Shown here: piece after piece, positions 31,829-41,822 of the stretch | How the letters are laid out: every line of letters starts with the position of its first letter | Position numbering within the stretch: the first letter of the stretch is position 1 | Source: Tetrapyrgos nigripes | Lineage: Eukaryota; Basidiomycota; Agaricomycetes; Agaricales; Campanellaceae | Length of the DNA stretch: 64,000 bases | NCBI GenBank assembly: GCA_013368315.1 | Contig: JAACJM010000195.1 | Coordinates: forward strand, 1-64,000 | Direction of reading: 5' to 3' | Program-made: the position numbers and the translations under genes | Notes under the pieces: model-generated | The model's database searches: none | Told to the model about the DNA's origin: nothing | What the model saw: only the letters and a program-made list of their open reading frames with translations

Positions 31829-32400
31829 CTAATTAACATTGTACCCGATGAGACTCCTCCTTCCAATGATTTCACCAATACAGAGTAATGCAATGTCAAC
31901 ACGACGACTCGGATGTAATAATAGTATTCAAACACACCTTAAAAATCCCATCACATATATGCCAATTCTAGCGATGTCCCCGCTCCTGACAGCTCCAAAC
32001 CAAAAGTCCCTATTGATGGCTCTAGCCCACATGGTCTCATACGCAGAACGAACGGTCGCTATGAGGGAGGGGAGACGTTTTCGGTAGATGTATTTGCAGA
32101 TCCCCCAGAAGACGGAGAGGTTGTACGTGATAGGTTGGGGGTAGGCTGGAACAAATGAGATGGGTTAGACGCATTGTTATGGAGGGAGGTAAAGGGAAGA
32201 CATGAAAGAAAAGAGGGTCAGAAAGACACAAAGGGAGACACGTACAGCCAAACATGGACCCAACCCTCTCCAAGAGGCCCAGCAACCTTTTTAGCACCCT
32301 CTAAAACCCTTCCAGCAGTTTGTTGGGCACTAGCTAACGTTTCTTGTTCCTTTTTTTGAGCGGCTTTGACTTGGGCGTTGAACGCGCACTTCTACGAGGA
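31829..32400 (-). pseudogene. Mitochondrial ATP synthase subunit g-like pseudogene, copy 2
   Basis: As for 15595-16135, but it keeps the intron acceptor CTCATTTGTTCCAG ahead of YPQPITYNLSVFW and ends in a better C-terminus (GEIIGRRSLIGYNVN, then TAG at 31829-31831). The ~2-nt deletion after GPLG is shared with copy 1, so the gene was dead before the segment duplicated. The last intron also lacks an AG acceptor. Confidence 0.6.
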
Positions 32401-32446
32401 ACCCTGACACCGTCATTGGTGATACCAACTAGCTTGACCACTGCAG

Positions 32447-32966
32447 TCAACGAATGCCGATGTTAACGCCAAGTTCGTTGGACAACCCGACGACAACCCC
32501 AATGACGCCACCCATTCCCATCCCAGGTGCCATTCCAGGTGTAGACCAGGGGGACGACATAGGCGCTTGAAAAGGCGTCATCCCAGGGTATCCACCTCCC
32601 ATCACACCACCCATTCCACCTCCTCCAGCAGGCAACAAAGTACTACCCGCAAACGGTGTAGGCGCCCATAAACTCTACATTGACATTAGACGGTAAAGGT
32701 GTCCCCCCACTTCCAGGTGTAACGCCAGGAGGAACATGATCCCTCGCCTCAGGGGGGGGTACAAAACTGGGTTGAGCTGGCATGGGACTGGATGGTGCCC
32801 ACTGATTGGATGGATGATAGGCTTGAGGGGGTAGAGAAGATGCGGGACCGACCCAAGGCAAAGTGTGCGTGGAATGAGAGTGAGAGTGAGAGCAGCCGTG
32901 GCCATGGGAGCCGTCAGAGGGAGTTGGAGTCATTAGTGGGGGGATAAATAGCGGGGTGTCTGCCAT
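32447..32966 (-). pseudogene. Pro/His/Gly-rich protein fragment, copy 2
   Basis: Same N-terminus as copy 1 (MADTPLFIPPLMTPTPSDGS). A deletion near 32665 joins SNVNVEFM to a wrong frame. The Gly-rich part then reads GGVMGGGYPGMTPFQAPMSS and ends GLSNELGVNIGIR. Not recognised. Confidence 0.4.
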
Positions 32967-33052
32967 TTTTGGGGGGAGGGGGGAACGACGACAAAAGAGA
33001 GCGTCAACACGTGGGGAATGCGTCATCAGAATAAATATATATTGCCAGAAAT

Positions 33053-35131
33053 TTATCTACCCTTCAGGTACATCCGCAATGAGTAATCCCCCAGCTGCAG
33101 ATTTTCAGTCCTCTTAATCTCAGCAGTCACAACCTCAGTGTAGTAGTACGGATGCTCGGTCTCTGCAAACCCTTCGCCCTTCAATCGCTTCCCGGCCCTT
33201 GACCCAGAGTCGAGATAGGATTTCCAAACATATTCAGAAGTTTCGTGAGAGTAAGAGTCTTGTACAACAAGATCAGTCCAAACCGAAGATCCTTGGAGCC
33301 CAAATGCGACGTGAAATATATATGACTGGAACGGTGAAACATCCCATCGGTATGTAAGTAGGCGGAACGTAGGATGACTGCATTCCTTCGGATCATCGGG
33401 ATGTGGTTGGAAGACGGTAGCATAGGCCATATCTTGAGTAATCCTACCAAAGGGATCAGGTGGAAAGATCCCTTGGAACTCGAGATGCTCATCGTAGCCT
33501 TCTCTGCTCAACATGGAATGAACTATTACGCCCAAATCAGGGAGTCGCAATGGACCAGTCCAGAGGTGAATTTCTGGGTCATCTTTTGCAAGATAACCAA
33601 CGTCTATCTTCTCCTGCGAATCTCCTCTCTTCTCAGACGTAATCATTATGTAGTTTCCGCTGTCCAGTTCCCCTAGAAGTGTATCTCCTGGAATGGAACC
33701 TCCGATCGACCTATAATGAGTTGACAGGGAAGGCCGGCCATTTTCACGGGCGATGCGGAAATAATCTCCAGTCTTCTGAGACAGGTACTGAACAAACCGA
33801 AGTTCCGAAGGTAGAGATACTGTATGTTCGTCGATGCGAGAGATCTTGCTTAAACGAAAGACTTCTTCCTGATGAAAGAAGTCCCAAGCTGATGGAAGAA
33901 GTTCAACTTCGTACTGCGATGTCGACCAGGATGTATTCGAGGCTCGGACCCTGCGCCCTGTGACGAGACGCTCTGTGACGGTGAGCTCCCGAACGTCATC
34001 CATTGGCGGCAGTGAGGTCATCAAGAATATTTCGTCTGGATAACATCGTACGTACTGATGTCCACTTGTCTTTTGGAGATAAATGGTCAAGTGGCTACCG
34101 CCTCTCGTGGACTGGCAGAGTAGGTGTGCAAGGAAGATGGGTTCGCCAAAGATGGGTTCGCCAGAGTGCTTGGAACTGGAAGGGATGGGATTGAAAGGAA
34201 GGTGGATATGCAGGCCGTTGTTATTGAAGGAATAGGATGATTTGATGCCGATGAATTCCACATTTGAAGCCTGCACGTCGCCTGACATCCTAAATTCATA
34301 GGGTGATCGAGCTAGCAAACCCCTTGTCTCGGCTTTGGCCGGGGGACCGTTCTGCCGCAGCTTTTTTTTCAGCTCCTCCTTCGTGGGCGGTGACGCAACC
34401 CAAGCAAAGATGCTGCGATCATCGGAAATCCTGATAATCTCCTGCTGTAGCCGCATGAACGCTTTGACCCCACCCTCCCCATAGATCGGCGACATACTGA
34501 CACCAAAAACCCCCAACAAACAATATGCTTGGTCCTCCGGCCTCGTAGTCTCTCGAAACGCTGCCCATGACATCCTCTGAGCGACACTATATTCGTCAAT
34601 AATCCGTCCCTCGAACACATCTACTGGGATGCCAGTAACCGCTGACACTACATCCCGCAAGCTCCGTCTGGTCCCAATCCTTTCCCAGCCCTTATCCAAA
34701 AATACAACATATTCAGGAGCGAGCAACTCCTGAAGTGTCCAGCCCCTCCTGAACCATCTACTATCTCTGAAGTTGGATTTTGCATTTCTAGGATGATACT
34801 CTCCAGAGACGTCAGATAGGTAGACGTAACACATCGCTGCGTCCTCGTAATATTGGTACATCGAGTTGAGCGCCTCGGAGAGCTCGGCACTGCTTTCCTT
34901 GTTGATACAACATGAGTCGATCCAGATCCAATCGAAACGATAGCGACGAGCACGGGCACAAGCGTTCTCGACTTTACACCAGCCAGCTTTGGATCGGGCG
35001 ACGTCGAGGTTCTGGATATCCTGAAACGTAACCTCGCCCGACTGCTCCCAAGTGTGTGAGAGGATCGCATAGCGTGGAATATCAGTGAAGAACTGCTTGA
35101 CTGTGAAGTTTTTCGTGTTTAAGAGACGCAT
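33053..35131 (-). CDS. HET-domain protein, copy 2
   Basis: 692 residues from the ATG at 35131. The longer open frame to 35275 reads through the leader intron (about 35158-35213) and should not be used as the start. All HET blocks are present: RYAILSHTW, WIWIDSCCINK, RGWTLQELLAP, RPEDQAYCLLGVFGV. Against copy 1 it has in-frame differences: a 12-bp duplication giving EPIFGEPIFLAH, a changed linker (KKLRQNGPPAKAE versus DKRRRQLTWKAE) and a different last tail (MYLKGR versus LYSY). No stop or frameshift in ~2.1 kb despite clear divergence. The HET block is the most conserved part and the C-terminal half varies more, as in allorecognition genes under diversification. Function inferred from family. 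Confidence 0.9.
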   Translation of the reverse strand: MRLLNTKNFTVKQFFTDIPRYAILSHTWEQSGEVTFQDIQNLDVARSKAGWCKVENACARARRYRFDWIWIDSCCINKESSAELSEALNSMYQYYEDAAMCYVYLSDVSGEYHPRNAKSNFRDSRWFRRGWTLQELLAPEYVVFLDKGWERIGTRRSLRDVVSAVTGIPVDVFEGRIIDEYSVAQRMSWAAFRETTRPEDQAYCLLGVFGVSMSPIYGEGGVKAFMRLQQEIIRISDDRSIFAWVASPPTKEELKKKLRQNGPPAKAETRGLLARSPYEFRMSGDVQASNVEFIGIKSSYSFNNNGLHIHLPFNPIPSSSKHSGEPIFGEPIFLAHLLCQSTRGGSHLTIYLQKTSGHQYVRCYPDEIFLMTSLPPMDDVRELTVTERLVTGRRVRASNTSWSTSQYEVELLPSAWDFFHQEEVFRLSKISRIDEHTVSLPSELRFVQYLSQKTGDYFRIARENGRPSLSTHYRSIGGSIPGDTLLGELDSGNYIMITSEKRGDSQEKIDVGYLAKDDPEIHLWTGPLRLPDLGVIVHSMLSREGYDEHLEFQGIFPPDPFGRITQDMAYATVFQPHPDDPKECSHPTFRLLTYRWDVSPFQSYIFHVAFGLQGSSVWTDLVVQDSYSHETSEYVWKSYLDSGSRAGKRLKGEGFAETEHPYYYTEVVTAEIKRTENLQLGDYSLRMYLKGR

Positions 35132-35266
35132 AACGGAGGAAGTATCGAGAGTTGACCTGAAAAACGAAGGGTTAAAAAAATCCCGAGGAAAGAGTGTCAA
35201 GTACTTACTGAAGTGAGGGTTCAGGACAATCTGTTGAGAAAGCTCAGTTGAACCACAGCTTAGGCC

Positions 35267-35272
35267 TTTATA
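35267..35272 (-). promoter_or_regulatory. TATA box of HET gene copy 2
   Basis: TATAAA on the minus strand, conserved with 19005-19010 of copy 1. Confidence 0.6.
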
Positions 35273-35750
35273 CACTGTTCATAGGCGCCGCACGATCACC
35301 AGAGCTGTCAGCATAGCTACAGCTGAACGAATTGTCAATATAATTCATGAGTGCCATGGCATTGATTACACGGTTCTAACAGCTTTTCATCATGATGATC
35401 AGTCACTACACTTCTTCAGCCAATAATACAATCCTGTATTTGTCCTCGCCCAGCTACAGTAACCTTCACCAATTCGGATGAGGTATGTCTTCCAGCGTCA
35501 ACCATGCTGGCATATCATCACCCCGGAGCTTCATTAAAATCCCCACTCCTCCCAATCATAATTCATGACCGTAGATGCTCATCCACGCGACCATTTCCAC
35601 ACTATCTCTCTTCTTTACTTAACCCCCTTAAGGCTTATACCCACTTACGACCTCAAGAATCCTTTCAACACCACTCCCCAAACAACGAATTCCAGTACCC
35701 TCGATCAGTCTGGACTCTGGCCCGATGACAGCTGTAAAGACGTGCTCATG

Positions 35751-36000
35751 GCTGAGGCAATGCGAGTCCATGCGGAAGGTGGGAGGATGCACGTTTTGAA
35801 GGTACGTTTTTGACTCGGTGAATGTGTCGTTGAGACTCATTGCTGAGGCGAGACTAGAGCATGCGGAAGGCGGGAGGACGCATGTTTTGAGAGTATGCAT
35901 TTGACCTGGTGACGGTGTCGTTGAGACTCGTTGCTGAGGCAAGGCTAGAGCATGCGGAAGGAGGGAGAATGCATGTTTTGAGGGACCCCTATTCTCATAG
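35751..36000. repeat. 91-bp minisatellite, three units
   Basis: Units begin with GCTGAGGC at 35751, 35842 and 35933; each contains GCATGCGGAAGG(N)GGGAG and TCGTTGAGACTC. Only two units are in the paralogous segment at 19721. Confidence 0.75.
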
Positions 36001-36529
36001 AGAGAGACGAACTGGGAGGTGTCTGTCTGGGGCGAAGGACTGCCGGCCTTGTAATAGGGGTATAAGTTCAATGCCGGCACTGAAAGAGACGTTGAGGATG
36101 ATGGATAGGTATATACAAAGCGTCAAAAACCACTTGGAAGGATTGTTATAATCCTTAGAAGTAACGAACATTCATTTGAGACACCCAGATGACCCAGACG
36201 AGTAGCGCCCAGCGATCTTTCATAGACCTTGCTTCAATTGAGGCTGTCTGAGGCTTGAAAGTTTACCGGCATCACTTGAGGATTACGTCCAGCGGCAGAA
36301 TTCTGAGCAAGCAAAGATGTTGAGTGGCATATGCCGAGTGGGCTGAGGCAGCCAGAAGAAGGGAACGACGGGGGCAAAGCTGGTAGAAGGGCAGCTGCTC
36401 ACTGGCAAAGGCGATAACTTCCGAAGTAGCGGGCTATGCCGCGTGCATGGCAGGCATGTGATCGCAAAATTTGGAACTCGCCACGACATTGCCTGGCTTT
36501 CTCGACGTGGCCCAAAGCCATTCAATATT

Positions 36530-38640
36530 TGATCAGCTTGTACACACGTCTGGTCACTTTCCTCGGTGTACTACCTTCACTTTGACGCCGAGGTCAGTTA
36601 TCTCATACTTTTTATTTGACAATAACTAACGATTTGTTCTTTTTTTCGCGTTTTATGTCTTCTTTTTGTTCTACATATCTAGACACTGAAGCAACCTCCC
36701 TGCCATCCATACCCACCTCAAGACTTGCGAACGTTGACCGTAAACTCTCCGAATCGCTCTTTTGCTTGCCAACCCCATCTACGCACAACAGATCCAACAG
36801 ATTCATTGAACACATCCAATGACCTAGACACGCTGACCCCTCACCCGTTCGCTCTCGTACCATCGGTACCAGCTCATACAGTGTCGGAGTTGATTGAGGA
36901 CCCACAAGAGTCTGGATGGTTCCGATGCTGGTTTGGAGAGAGCAAAAAGCCGCAGAAAGGGCAGCAGAAGACGACGAGAATGACTCAAAATGCTTTTCCT
37001 CTTCTCTAAAACCCACACTTTCTTACGTGCCCACCACTTCTTCCGTCCAACTCTCAACCCTCTGCCCTTCTCCACCTTCACCAAAGAAATCACGCTCGCG
37101 AAAAGGGTTTTCTCCGAATTGCAGCCCAAGCCAAACCAACCCAACGACTCGGAGCACCTGTTGACGAGGGGAATGATCAAAGGACAGGTTTGGGTGGGTG
37201 GGTGTAAAGGAGATGATCGGGACTGGGGACGATAATGTTAAGATATTTTCGTTGGTTTTTGGACATAGAGGTGATGGTGAAGAAGGATGTGATGATGAGG
37301 GAGAACGTAGTGGTGATAGTGGTAGTGGGTATGAGAGATGATACTTCAGGTACATTTCCGTTCATCTTTTTTGCGTTTTAGTGTCGGTTTTGTTCTTTCG
37401 AGCTTGCCCCTTTGTTCCTTTTTTTCCTCGATATCATTTAACGATACCTGCGACAACAAATACATAATAATCACTTCTTTTCTCCCTTTTCGTTCAGGTG
37501 CGTCGCCCAACCTACACCGTCCCACATATGCATACTCCCTACGTCCCCCTACGTCCCCGCCCAACGCTCCCTACTCAATTCATTTGCCTACACTCAGGTC
37601 AACGGATGTCTTCACTCGTTTCCCATGTTGCCCGCTCTAGCAGTGACAAAACCTCCCCCCTCGCCCTGGAGAATTGGAGAGTTGATCAGGGTACCGTTGC
37701 TGGGGATAGGCATTTCTTCCGCTCCTACTTCAGCATCTGGACGTTTCGAGATACGGGTCAGGTTCAGGCAACGACAAGGCAACAATCAAGTGTCTTCACC
37801 TTCGCCTTCGGACAATGTGCATGGCATCGATGTGCAAATATTTACTTGAAGGCTTCAGGCTCCGACACAGGGCAATCTTTACGCTCTTCTATGTATCTCT
37901 GGATTCACCATTCCTCATAATCGTCGTTGTCGTCATCGTCAAAATCCCGACGTTTTGACTGTCACGCTCATCACACTTGTCACGCCAGTCACACATACAA
38001 AATCCGAACGCCTCAACGTCGTAGCACGCCAACACATTGTGCATTCCTCACCAAACTCACGATGGCGATTGACGGATACTACTTATACCCTGGATGGAGC
38101 CAGATGGCCTTGAAGCTGCTGGTTCAGAGTGGAAATATTTCGATGGTTCGGTTTTTGGATGACAAAACCTATGATGGCAGCTAGCGCACTCGGTCTATCT
38201 CCGTCCGCTTTGAGGCTTTCGGTGAAGCATCCTACATCATATATCTTGCTTTTGGTGAGTCTGGTTATCCTCGTTGTGGAGATATCTTCCTGCTGATCAT
38301 ATTGTCAATAGTCGTTAATCTCAAAGACTCCGTCATGGCGCTTTGTTTCCCTAGCGACTATTTACGAACAGGCTTGGGCAGAAAGGGCTGTGGCATGGGG
38401 ATGATTTGAAGGATGCTTGGTAGTCTCTGGGACTGGCAGTCTGGGAATTAGTAGAGTAGTGTTGCGATTATCTTCATCGTTTTCCTTGGTTTTTTGGACA
38501 CTCGTCCAAGGGAATCGTAAGACAGACGTGATTGTGAGCAAAATTGTAATTGAAGTGAAATGCGTAGACTATATGGAAGGCACGCCTGACTTTGCGAGCT
38601 TGAGTGTCCAAACGACGTTGCCTTGGAAGAAAGCTGAATG
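36530..38640 (+). pseudogene. Decayed multi-exon gene in unit B, copy 2
   Basis: Paralogue of 20400-22520 with the same exon-like pieces (DPTDSLNTSNDLDTLTPHPF, SELQPKPNQPNDSEHLLTRG, NEMI-type acidic exon, FLDDKTYDGS) and its own extra indels. Not recognised. Confidence 0.35.
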
Positions 38641-38789
38641 ATGATGTGTCCCGCCAACGTCGTTTTGGGAGTCATTGATACTAGGCTAACAAAGACACGA
38701 CTTCGAGGTGCTGAATGAACCTAGTATGGATAGCGGTGATCCAGGGGAGGGGTGGTGGTGATGTGCAGTCCTTTCCCGTCACACCGTGA

Positions 38790-39992
38790 CACTGAACCTT
38801 GTCGCGTTCCTCTGCCAAAACGCGTTTGTTCTCTGATCCGTTGTGCTTTTAACTTATCTTCTTCCCATTCCGAGTATTGGACATGCAGTAAGGAGTGTCA
38901 TGGATGGACTCAACCGGATGATGGTGACCAAAGACGGCGTGGAAGTGGAGAGAGACGAGTGGAAGATTTAGGGGGAGAAGTCGCCCTTCGAGAATCCTAC
39001 ACTACTTGATGCCACCTGGGTCGATGACTTCCAAACGACTTCTACTGCGACGGCAGCAAGTGTGGATATGACAACGACGGGTCTGTGTCGGCGTTGTCAC
39101 CTACTCCAAGTCCGATTGTAAGTGCATACAAGGGGAGGGAATGATGTAACAGGTAGACGTGAGTGTTGTTCTTTTTCGCTGTTTTTTGTTACCCCACCCA
39201 TCTTTTCCCGTCTTCACCTACTCCTGAAACATGTCCTTTTGGTTTAATTTGCGCTGTCTTTTTTCGCATGTCTGTCCCCATCTTCTCTTTCTTCCTCTCC
39301 ACGTCTTTCATTGCATTTAAGCGAAGTAACGGATTACTGACGTTCTCTTCCCTCTTCCCCCTTCCTCTTCTTCTCGTATTCCCATCCCCACTACCGACCT
39401 CGCCACGTCCGACGTAGACAATGTCAGCTGTGACTACGTTGTCGATTCCAACCCCCACCACCCTCCATTCCCATCTTTCTCTTCTCTCCTCCCCGCCAAA
39501 CCAAATCATCATCCCCCCTCCATCCATACTCGGAAACGTGTTTGGTTCTTGAATTCAGTTTTGGGTTTTGTTTCTCGTCTCGGTCTCTTACACAAGCTCC
39601 CTCGACGCCGTCTTCCTATCCAGCATTCGAGTTGGTGTCCCACCTGAGGACGGGAGGACGGGAGGAATGGTAATGGGAGGGGTTGCTATGGTCGGCCTGA
39701 TAGCACATTACATTATTACTTGGATATCTTTTTTTGTGTCACTGTGTTGGTTGGTCTCGGTGTGGAGAAGGAGAGCCCCGAACACTCGTGGGCATGTTGA
39801 ACCAACCGACTGGGGAACGAGTCTAATGATGAAGGTATACTATTGGTTGCAAAACGACACATAAGTACTTAATATGTAGAAATGAGAAAAACTGGACAAA
39901 AAGTACCCGAGCCTTATTCATAGGTAAGTTTCTCATACTGAAATTATTTTCGCAAAAAGGTAAACTTGCATGGGTTGTTCAAGCCTTGCGAG
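38790..39992. repeat. Segmental duplication, unit A copy 3 (truncated)
   Basis: Same landmarks as copies 1 and 2 but shortened internally. Homology stops after AAGCCTTGCGAG (39981-39992), where unrelated sequence begins, so this is the right edge of the A-B-A-B-A array. The relic first exon carries an additional stop (DEWKI then TAG, ~38970). Confidence 0.8.
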
Positions 39993-40451
39993 TTCCACGT
40001 GTGTACCTCAAGTCGCCTACATAAAATAATCTTTAAGTTTGTATTGCGCGAACGAGCATCATTCTGCGTATAAGAGAAGCATCAGCACATTTTGTGACTA
40101 CAATCACGCCCGCCTTCCCGCCTTTGACCCGCCTGCCCGCCCACTCTACTCAGTTTAGTTGTCATGCCCTTCCTTCGCTCCTTGATCTAAGCTACCTGGA
40201 ATTAGGTCAGTATTGCTCACAATGTACTCAAATTCGTGGCAATCATGAGCTGGATTAGCTTGAAGTCAGTTTACTGTCAATAAATGAATTGTAAGTACTC
40301 ACAGCCGCGGCGTGAGCCAGTATCATCCGTTCAGGTCATACAACCGCAAGGCGAGTACAACCTCTTGTTAAACTCTACACTTTTGCCACTATCATAGTAT
40401 GTTCTCTTCATGCTTCGGATTTCCTTGGTAGTAATCACTTAGGTCAGTACA
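39993..40451. other. Intergenic, no gene seen
   Basis: Unique-looking AT-rich sequence beyond the duplication edge. Nothing supported. Confidence 0.5.
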
Positions 40452-40459
40452 GCCTTACA

Positions 40460-40987
40460 CAAGGGGTACCCAGAACCTTAATACCTGACATCACCTTGGG
40501 GGGAGGGGGGGGTGTAGGGGTCCTTATGACCCAAAGTGACATGCTATGTAATAAGCACTTGGATGACCTGTAAGAGCCTTCCATTCAGTACAAGACTTGC
40601 TAAAAGCATAAAATGAAGACAAAAACAGCATCTAGGCTCATTCTGTTAGCTGAGAAACCAAATCTAGAAGGAGGCTGGACCGTTCCATTGCAACCATGTG
40701 ACTTGTACTGCATGACATCATGGCAGTAAGTGTAAGAAAAATGCAGGTCAGCATATGTACAATCTAAATAGGGACAAAAAGAGCATGTATACACACTTTT
40801 AGTGCAGTAAAATATGAGTCAAAAGAGCGTTGATGATGGGGTTGGGGAGATGAGGTAAGCTTATGTAACTTTTGCTTACATACTACCTTCCATAAAAGGA
40901 AGGAGAGGGGGGAGGGGGGGGAGGGGGTCAGGCCTTATGACCGAAAATGAAGGTGATGTCCGGCAGTAAGAAAGTGGGTACCCCTTG
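40460..40987. mobile_element. 528-bp hAT-like MITE
   Basis: Perfect 13-bp terminal inverted repeats (CAAGGGGTACCCA / TGGGTACCCCTTG), imperfectly extended to about 45 bp (CGGACATCACCTT is shared inside). They are flanked by the perfect 8-bp target duplication GCCTTACA (40452-40459 and 40988-40995). CA...TG termini and 8-bp duplications are typical of hAT elements. No transposase. Each end carries a long G-rich run (about 40498-40515 and 40905-40927). Confidence 0.85.
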
Positions 40988-40995
40988 GCCTTACA

Positions 40996-41444
40996 TGCTT
41001 TTGTTAAACTCGTTCACCTCTTTTCAATGCTATTCTCAGGGAGTCGTTATATATTCCTAAATCCATTTGCTGCCTTGTGCCAGATGTGAAGTTGCTATCT
41101 ACTGTTCCACAGATTATCAAAATCGACACTGGAAGGAGTATGACCATCGTACAGAATACAACCATGTTCATGCAAGTGTGTGTGCATACACTGCCCCGAA
41201 ACGCTGCTTTCTGAATTATTTCTGAAGTATTTTTTGTTCAGCTGGAGTTTTGAAGCCTGTTTTCTTCAACATTGATGAGGAGTTCCAAATATTATCAAAA
41301 GCTGTTTCATTTCAGGGGTCATAGGTGGCGAGTTACCTAGATTTCATGAAGGACGACCCGGAATGATCAATAGATTCATCAGTATAGTACTTGGAAGTAC
41401 GTTCACATTGAAGTTCAGTGAACAATCATTCGATATCTACTATC
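40996..41444. other. Intergenic, no gene seen
   Basis: No supported feature between the hAT-like MITE and the solo LTR. Confidence 0.5.
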
Positions 41445-41449
41445 ACCAT

Positions 41450-41817
41450 TGTTGAATTGGCGCATTCAGTTGCAGCCATCAACGTATTCTATGTAGAACA
41501 ATAGTAGTAGTTATATATAGAACAATAAGATTATATAGACAATAAAGTGTAGTACGACAATAGTGTACGAAACCAGCATTGTTCTATCCAGTACAATAGA
41601 ATCTTATTGTTACTCTAGTATTAGTTTACGTGTATTTGTACCTCCTTAAAGGTATATAAGGACTAGTAGAAAGTCCTCAAAATAATAAGTTTTACACTTA
41701 ACCCACATCGCTCTATAAGCCTCTAACAAGCCTAACAAGCTAACTCTTATGCCCAGGTAAGTAGCGTAGTTACCACTGCGTTTAGTAGTGTACAAGCCGT
41801 ACCATGCCTGCTTAACA
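41450..41817 (+). mobile_element. Solo LTR of the copia family
   Basis: 368 bp beginning TGTTGAATTGGCGCATTCAG and ending TGCCTGCTTAACA, clearly homologous over its whole length to the LTRs at 24684 and 31385 but in the opposite orientation. Flanked by the 5-bp target duplication ACCAT (41445-41449 and 41818-41822). It is the product of LTR-LTR recombination and is more diverged than the two LTRs of the full element. Confidence 0.93.
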
Positions 41818-41822
41818 ACCAT

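Larger units (their letters stand above)
31752..38789. repeat. Segmental duplication, unit B copy 2
   Basis: Same order and orientation as 15521-22669. It starts with the right target duplication of the copia element and lacks the solo LTR of copy 1. Confidence 0.85.

Noticed and set aside
35132..35275. 48-residue N-terminal extension of HET copy 2
   Set aside because: It reads through a leader intron with good splice sites that is conserved in copy 1, where the extension is not open. The start at 35131 is used.
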